DNA of 8,356 bases, taken from assembly GCA_016844295.1 (NCBI GenBank), contig JAENIV010000055.1, forward strand, positions 1-8,356. Reading direction: 5' to 3'. The translations under genes were made by a program, and so were the position numbers. This document shows, piece after piece, positions 6,784-8,356 of this stretch (position 1 is its first letter; each line of letters opens with the position of its first letter). The notes under the pieces are model-generated. The model searched no databases and was not told where the DNA came from. It worked only from the letters and a program-made list of their open reading frames with translations. The DNA comes from Candidatus Berkelbacteria bacterium. Lineage in GTDB: Bacteria; Patescibacteriota; UBA1384; UBA12157; JAENIV01.

Positions 6784-8025
6784 ATGTCGGAGGCTCAAGA
6801 AACAACCAAAGATTCGGTTAAAGATCAGGAAAAGCCTAAAAAATCAAAAACCTGGTGTTGCTGTTTGGTACTTATTATTCTCGCAATCTTATCTTTTTTG
6901 GGATGGCGAACATTCGTATTTTTTGGGACTAAATCAGAAGGAACGAATTCAAATCAAACTACTTCAAAAATTACCAAGAACTATACCTACCATGAGCCAA
7001 GTTCTGAAGCCAAAACCCGCCAGATTGATTGTTTAAGTCTTGTTGTTTTTCGGATAACTAAGAAAAATGTCCTTTGTTTAAATCTCTATCAAACCTCGGC
7101 TGAAGACATCAAATCTAAACTTTCCGCTTCGAGTTATGACCGGGTAATCGTTTATGGCGAAAAAATAACTTTTGATGGTAATCCTAATTCTGGCATGACC
7201 GATTTTGCCCAAAAGTTTTATCGGGTGGCTAAATTTACCGACCAAATTACATTGCCGAAACTCATGGAATATTATGGCCTTGAAAACTTAGAGTATATCA
7301 CAAGCGAATTTTCGCCTTATCCAGCAATATATTATTTTGTCGATCCCATTGATTCTATTATGAAAAGTTGTTCATCGGATACTGCTGCCACAGGTTGCGG
7401 TTTAGCCCATTTTGGGCTTGAGGTTAATGATAAGGTTTTAGAAAATGAGACCAATTCAGTTTATTTTCTCTCGCGACCTAACTCATCTGACACAATTAAA
7501 CTTGAAATAGATAAGCCGTTCAGTTGTTACACGAATAGTACTTTAATACACGAAACCGCCCATGTTTTAACTAACGCTAATGAATCGACCCTGAGCGGGT
7601 CACAACTTTCTTTACACTACGTTCCGACTTGGTTCGCGGAAACCCAGTCAGAATTAGCCGGGGCTCTTGGTCATGATTGGGTTTGTGGGCCTGGGACAAT
7701 TAAAGTAGCCGAATGCGTAATTAACGGTAAAAATGCGAAGGACTGCGATTTGATTAAATTTAATAGTGTATTCGCTCCGGTTGGTAATCACCCCAAATTT
7801 CCGCGGGATAACAATTGTGAGTTGGCGATGGTAAACGAGTTCTATAATTACATTGGCACAGGGGACTTAAAAACACTTTATTCTAAGTTTTTTCAAGCCG
7901 TGAGAGCCCAAACAAAAGTTAAAGATTTATCAAATGACGAAGCCTTTACAAATTTTTTATTAGATTTAACAAATAATGATCAATCGGTTAAAGATAATTT
8001 AAGTTCGCATGGATGTAGTATTTAA
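6784..8025 (+). CDS. Membrane-anchored, cysteine-rich probable zinc metallopeptidase
   Basis: ATG follows a GAGGGG site (6776-6781), 15 nt after the gyrA stop, so co-transcription with gyrA is likely. The 413-residue protein has a Lys/Glu-rich cytoplasmic head (1-23), one membrane helix (about 24-48, beginning TWCCC), a Ser/Thr/Asn-rich linker, and a domain of about 340 residues outside the membrane. LIHETAH at 254-260 is an HExxH zinc motif (His256, Glu257, His260). PTWFAETQSELAG follows, with Glu286 26 residues beyond His260, placed like the third ligand of gluzincins such as the peptidase MA-like families, where P-x-W-x-x-E is typical. The outer part holds ten cysteines, an even number that suits disulfide bonds. 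Family assignment is an inference and the substrate is unknown. It could also be an inactive relative. No lipobox or cleavable signal peptide is visible. Confidence 0.75.
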   Translation: MSEAQETTKDSVKDQEKPKKSKTWCCCLVLIILAILSFLGWRTFVFFGTKSEGTNSNQTTSKITKNYTYHEPSSEAKTRQIDCLSLVVFRITKKNVLCLNLYQTSAEDIKSKLSASSYDRVIVYGEKITFDGNPNSGMTDFAQKFYRVAKFTDQITLPKLMEYYGLENLEYITSEFSPYPAIYYFVDPIDSIMKSCSSDTAATGCGLAHFGLEVNDKVLENETNSVYFLSRPNSSDTIKLEIDKPFSCYTNSTLIHETAHVLTNANESTLSGSQLSLHYVPTWFAETQSELAGALGHDWVCGPGTIKVAECVINGKNAKDCDLIKFNSVFAPVGNHPKFPRDNNCELAMVNEFYNYIGTGDLKTLYSKFFQAVRAQTKVKDLSNDEAFTNFLLDLTNNDQSVKDNLSSHGCSI

Positions 8026-8055
8026 TACTTTAAAATCCTTTTCGCGTATGTTCTC

Positions 8056-8095
8056 GAGTATTGGCAATTATGAAAAATAGTACTCAATAATTTTT
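8056..8095 (+). terminator. Weak terminator candidate between convergent genes
   Basis: GAGTATT (8056-8062) can pair with AATA-GT-ACTC (8076-8085) around a 2-base bulge, and AATAATTTTT follows. The stem is short, AT-rich and has a large loop, so this is only a candidate. Its position, 31 nt after the metallopeptidase stop and just before the end of the opposing gene, is where a terminator would be expected. The T-run overlaps the opposing stop codon (8094-8096). Confidence 0.3.
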
Positions 8096-8356
8096 ATAAA
8101 CATACCCCGCCGGCTACGTCCCACGTGAATTGACACCCCGCGGCCCTGAGTTCTTCCGACACCAGTTGGTGTGCGGAAGAGCAAATCATGGGGCCCTCAA
8201 AGCCTGATTCCTTGACTCTTTGGGCTAAGGCGACGGTCGTGTGGTTCTTGTCTGGGACATGCCCATCGAAGACGATTGCTGCGAGACGGTGAGAGTAGAA
8301 ATTGTAGGCGTCTTCAGCCTCTTCGAGGGTTTGTGCCCAGACGAGTTCGACCCGGT
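8094..8356 (-). CDS. Receiver (CheY-like) domain protein, 5' end outside the window, phospho-site lysine not seen
   Basis: On the minus strand a frame runs from the right edge (first full codon at 8354-8352) to TAA at 8096-8094, giving 86 residues; the N-terminus lies outside. The pattern fits a response-regulator receiver fold from strand 2 on: VELVWAQTLEEAEDAY, then LAAIVFDGHVPD with the likely phospho-acceptor Asp at visible residue 30 (nt 8265-8267), helix 3 (TTVALAQRVKESG), strand 4 PMICSSA with Ser at the switch position, helix 4, and strand 5 CQFTWDV. The strand-5 lysine of typical receivers is not there, and the protein ends soon after without a normal helix 5 or output domain. The strand-1 acidic pair is off-window. 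Small stand-alone proteins of this type are known in CPR genomes, with no established partner. GC content is far above that of its neighbours. Receiver-like is inferred from pattern, not a search. Confidence 0.6.
   Translation of the reverse strand, partial: RVELVWAQTLEEAEDAYNFYSHRLAAIVFDGHVPDKNHTTVALAQRVKESGFEGPMICSSAHQLVSEELRAAGCQFTWDVAGGVCL

Noticed and set aside
6853..6863. Cys-Cys-Cys at the start of the metallopeptidase membrane helix as a lipoprotein site
   Set aside because: No lipobox (L-x-x-C with a preceding hydrophobic stretch) precedes it; the hydrophobic segment follows the cysteines.

Overview
The window looks like a chromosomal segment of a low-GC bacterium, most plausibly a member of the Candidate Phyla Radiation (Patescibacteria). 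This is an inference. It rests on a DUF4012 envelope protein of the kind common in that group, AT-rich genes that all end in TAA, short spacers made of palindromic AT-rich sequence, and an envelope protein with no recognised function. No rRNA, tRNA, CRISPR array, transposase or integrase was seen.

Layout: (1) 3-1331 (+), the 3' part of a membrane-anchored DUF4012 protein that runs in from the left edge. (2) A 96-nt spacer with a good extended -10 promoter and a hairpin leader. (3) 1428-3267 (+), gyrB, DNA gyrase subunit B, interrupted near the end of its TOPRIM domain: about 95 nt that should encode about 32 residues are absent, and the frame changes at the junction. (4) 3359-3604 (+), an 81-aa strongly basic protein of unknown function. 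(5) An 81-nt imperfect palindrome whose right arm carries the gyrA ribosome binding site. (6) 3703-6768 (+), gyrA, full length, with a 51-residue N-terminal extension and a C-terminal tail of about 155 residues. (7) 6784-8025 (+), a membrane-anchored, cysteine-rich probable zinc metallopeptidase (HETAH) 15 nt behind gyrA. (8) A short convergent spacer. (9) 8094-8356 (-), the 3' part of a receiver-like protein in DNA of clearly higher GC (147 of 256 bases by hand count for 8101-8356, against 28 of 120 for 7921-8040).

GyrB and GyrA together form the A2B2 gyrase that introduces negative supercoils. The small basic protein lies between them on the same strand, and the metallopeptidase is probably co-transcribed with gyrA. 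Points most worth a second look are the gyrB lesion (assembly error or real), the palindrome that buries the gyrA ribosome binding site, Ile at the GyrA position equivalent to E. coli Ser83, the long GyrA tail, and the compositional jump at about 8100. I did not find a convincing new multi-gene system.
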